From NCBI GenBank assembly GCA_003165115.1, contig PLSJ01000472.1, positions 2,523 to 9,904 of the forward strand: 7,382 bases of DNA, read 5' to 3'. Below, in pieces: positions 6,605 to 7,382 of this stretch (positions are counted from its first letter, which is position 1; every line of letters begins with the position of its first letter). The notes beneath the pieces are model-generated. The model ran no database searches. It was not told the DNA's origin and saw only the letters and a program-made list of their open reading frames with translations. A program made the position numbers and the translations under genes. This DNA comes from Syntrophaceae bacterium. Its GTDB lineage: Bacteria > Desulfobacterota > Syntrophorhabdia > Syntrophorhabdales > WCHB1-27.

Positions 6605-7382
6605 TCAGCCGTTGCTTTCTTTCATTCTTGTCACGACGAAGGGCAGGCTCATGGCCAGCCACATAGGCCTCACGTTGTTGATGTCGCCCGAGACCGAGGA
6701 ATCGACGAGGCCGATGACAAGAAAGGCCAGGGCCAGGAACATCTCCGTGCGAAAGGCGGTTTGCGTGAAGAAGGCGTTCCTGAGGATCTTGTAGAGCGTG
6801 TACGCCTGGAGGAGCAGGATGGATACGGCCGCGATTATCCCGACCTCGCAGAATATCTCGACGAGCAGGACGTGCGGGTAGTCGTACATGGAGGGGTTTG
6901 GCGTGAAGAACCGGAACGCCCCGATGCCGACGCCTGTTAAGGGATGGCTCATTCCCGCGCTCAGTCCGAGGTTCAGCAAATGCTGCCTCTCCGCAAAAAG
7001 ATCGCCAGGCGACAGGTTCACGAGGGTCGAGAGATACCCGATGGAGAAGTCGGGAATGGGCACGATGCTCAGGATGATCCCCGCCCCCAGGGCGAGCACG
7101 AGGAAGTCGAGGGTGAGTTTCGGGTATAGGCAGAGGGCCAGGACGCAGCAGAGCAGCACGCCGACGAGCGACCTCCTGACGCCAGACCCGATCAGGCCGT
7201 AAAAAAGGATGGGGAAAAGCGCGTAGAAGGGCAGCCTGCGTATAAACGAGGCCCGGGGCAGGCCGAGGAAGAGTATGACGGCTATCCCCGTCGAGGCATA
7301 GTAGCCGAGATGGAGCGGGAGGCCGCCGGGAGAGCTGAGCCTCTCGGCCATCTGGGGGTCGGTCATCGCGCTGATGACCTCG
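6605..7382 (-). CDS. O-antigen ligase/polymerase family protein (Wzy_C), C-terminal part, cut by right edge
   Basis: The frame is open from base 7382 to the TGA at 6605-6607, giving 258 residues. An ATG at 7366 is internal: five more codons (EVISA) precede it to the edge, and the family needs several more membrane helices upstream. Counting from that Met, hydrophobic segments lie at about 22-36, 44-60, 66-81, 85-103, 166-190, 207-222 and 234-247. Signatures of the Wzy_C domain are GSGVRRSLVG (60-69), the long extracytoplasmic loop with R127 and HPLTGVGIGAFRF (141-153), then YPHVLLVEIFCEVGIIA (163-179), matching the usual PLTGVGxGxF...HNxxLexxxExGxxG pattern. The family either polymerises lipid-linked repeat units or ligates glycan to an acceptor at the periplasmic face; sequence alone does not separate these. 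Its place directly upstream of the amidotransferase (4-nt gap) and two genes before the flippase fits a Wzx/Wzy-type pathway. Confidence 0.87.
   Translation of the reverse strand, partial: EVISAMTDPQMAERLSSPGGLPLHLGYYASTGIAVILFLGLPRASFIRRLPFYALFPILFYGLIGSGVRRSLVGVLLCCVLALCLYPKLTLDFLVLALGAGIILSIVPIPDFSIGYLSTLVNLSPGDLFAERQHLLNLGLSAGMSHPLTGVGIGAFRFFTPNPSMYDYPHVLLVEIFCEVGIIAAVSILLLQAYTLYKILRNAFFTQTAFRTEMFLALAFLVIGLVDSSVSGDINNVRPMWLAMSLPFVVTRMKESNG

Noticed and set aside
7364..7366. ATG at 7366 as the start of the O-antigen ligase/polymerase gene
   Set aside because: The frame remains open to the window edge, no Shine-Dalgarno is visible, and the remaining 253 residues hold only the C-terminal half of the family's usual length.

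Overview
The window is an almost gap-free, GC-rich stretch in which every supported gene lies on the minus strand, so transcription runs from the right edge to the left edge. It holds six genes: four complete and one cut by each edge. Only about 33 bases are non-coding. No RNA gene, insertion sequence, CRISPR array, promoter or rho-independent terminator is visible. The organism is a bacterium. High GC, frequent AGG/CGG arginine codons and the type of surface-polysaccharide genes fit a proteobacterium-like or Desulfobacterota/Nitrospirota-like genome, but this is a weak inference and I cannot name a taxon.

In transcription order: (1) 7382-6605, the C-terminal part of an O-antigen ligase/polymerase family membrane protein; (2) 6600-4750, a complete glutamine-dependent asparagine-synthetase family amidotransferase; (3) 4721-3174, a multi-spanning Wzx-type oligosaccharide flippase; (4) 3177-2191, a FemAB/BioF2-like (GNAT-fold) acyl- or aminoacyltransferase; (5) 2189-660, a polysaccharide deacetylase of the SHDVD type with an extra N-terminal domain; (6) 663-1, the N-terminal 221 residues of a second, CelD-like BioF2-type acyltransferase, which runs off the left edge with no stop codon.

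The junctions are very tight: gaps of 4, 28 and 1 nt and two 4-nt ATGA stop/start overlaps. This indicates one polycistronic mRNA, with translational coupling of the last four genes. Together the genes look like the assembly and tailoring part of an exopolysaccharide or O-antigen locus. The flippase would move lipid-linked oligosaccharide across the inner membrane, and the ligase/polymerase would join units on the far side. The amidotransferase, deacetylase and two acyltransferases would decorate the sugars. No glycosyltransferase is in the window; those genes presumably lie outside it. The trio of deacetylase, FemAB-like protein and AsnB-like amidotransferase recalls exosortase (XrtA/PEP-CTERM) associated polysaccharide loci, but no exosortase is present here.

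The points most worth a second look are the coupled transferase-deacetylase-transferase block and the non-standard active-site motifs of the amidotransferase and the deacetylase.
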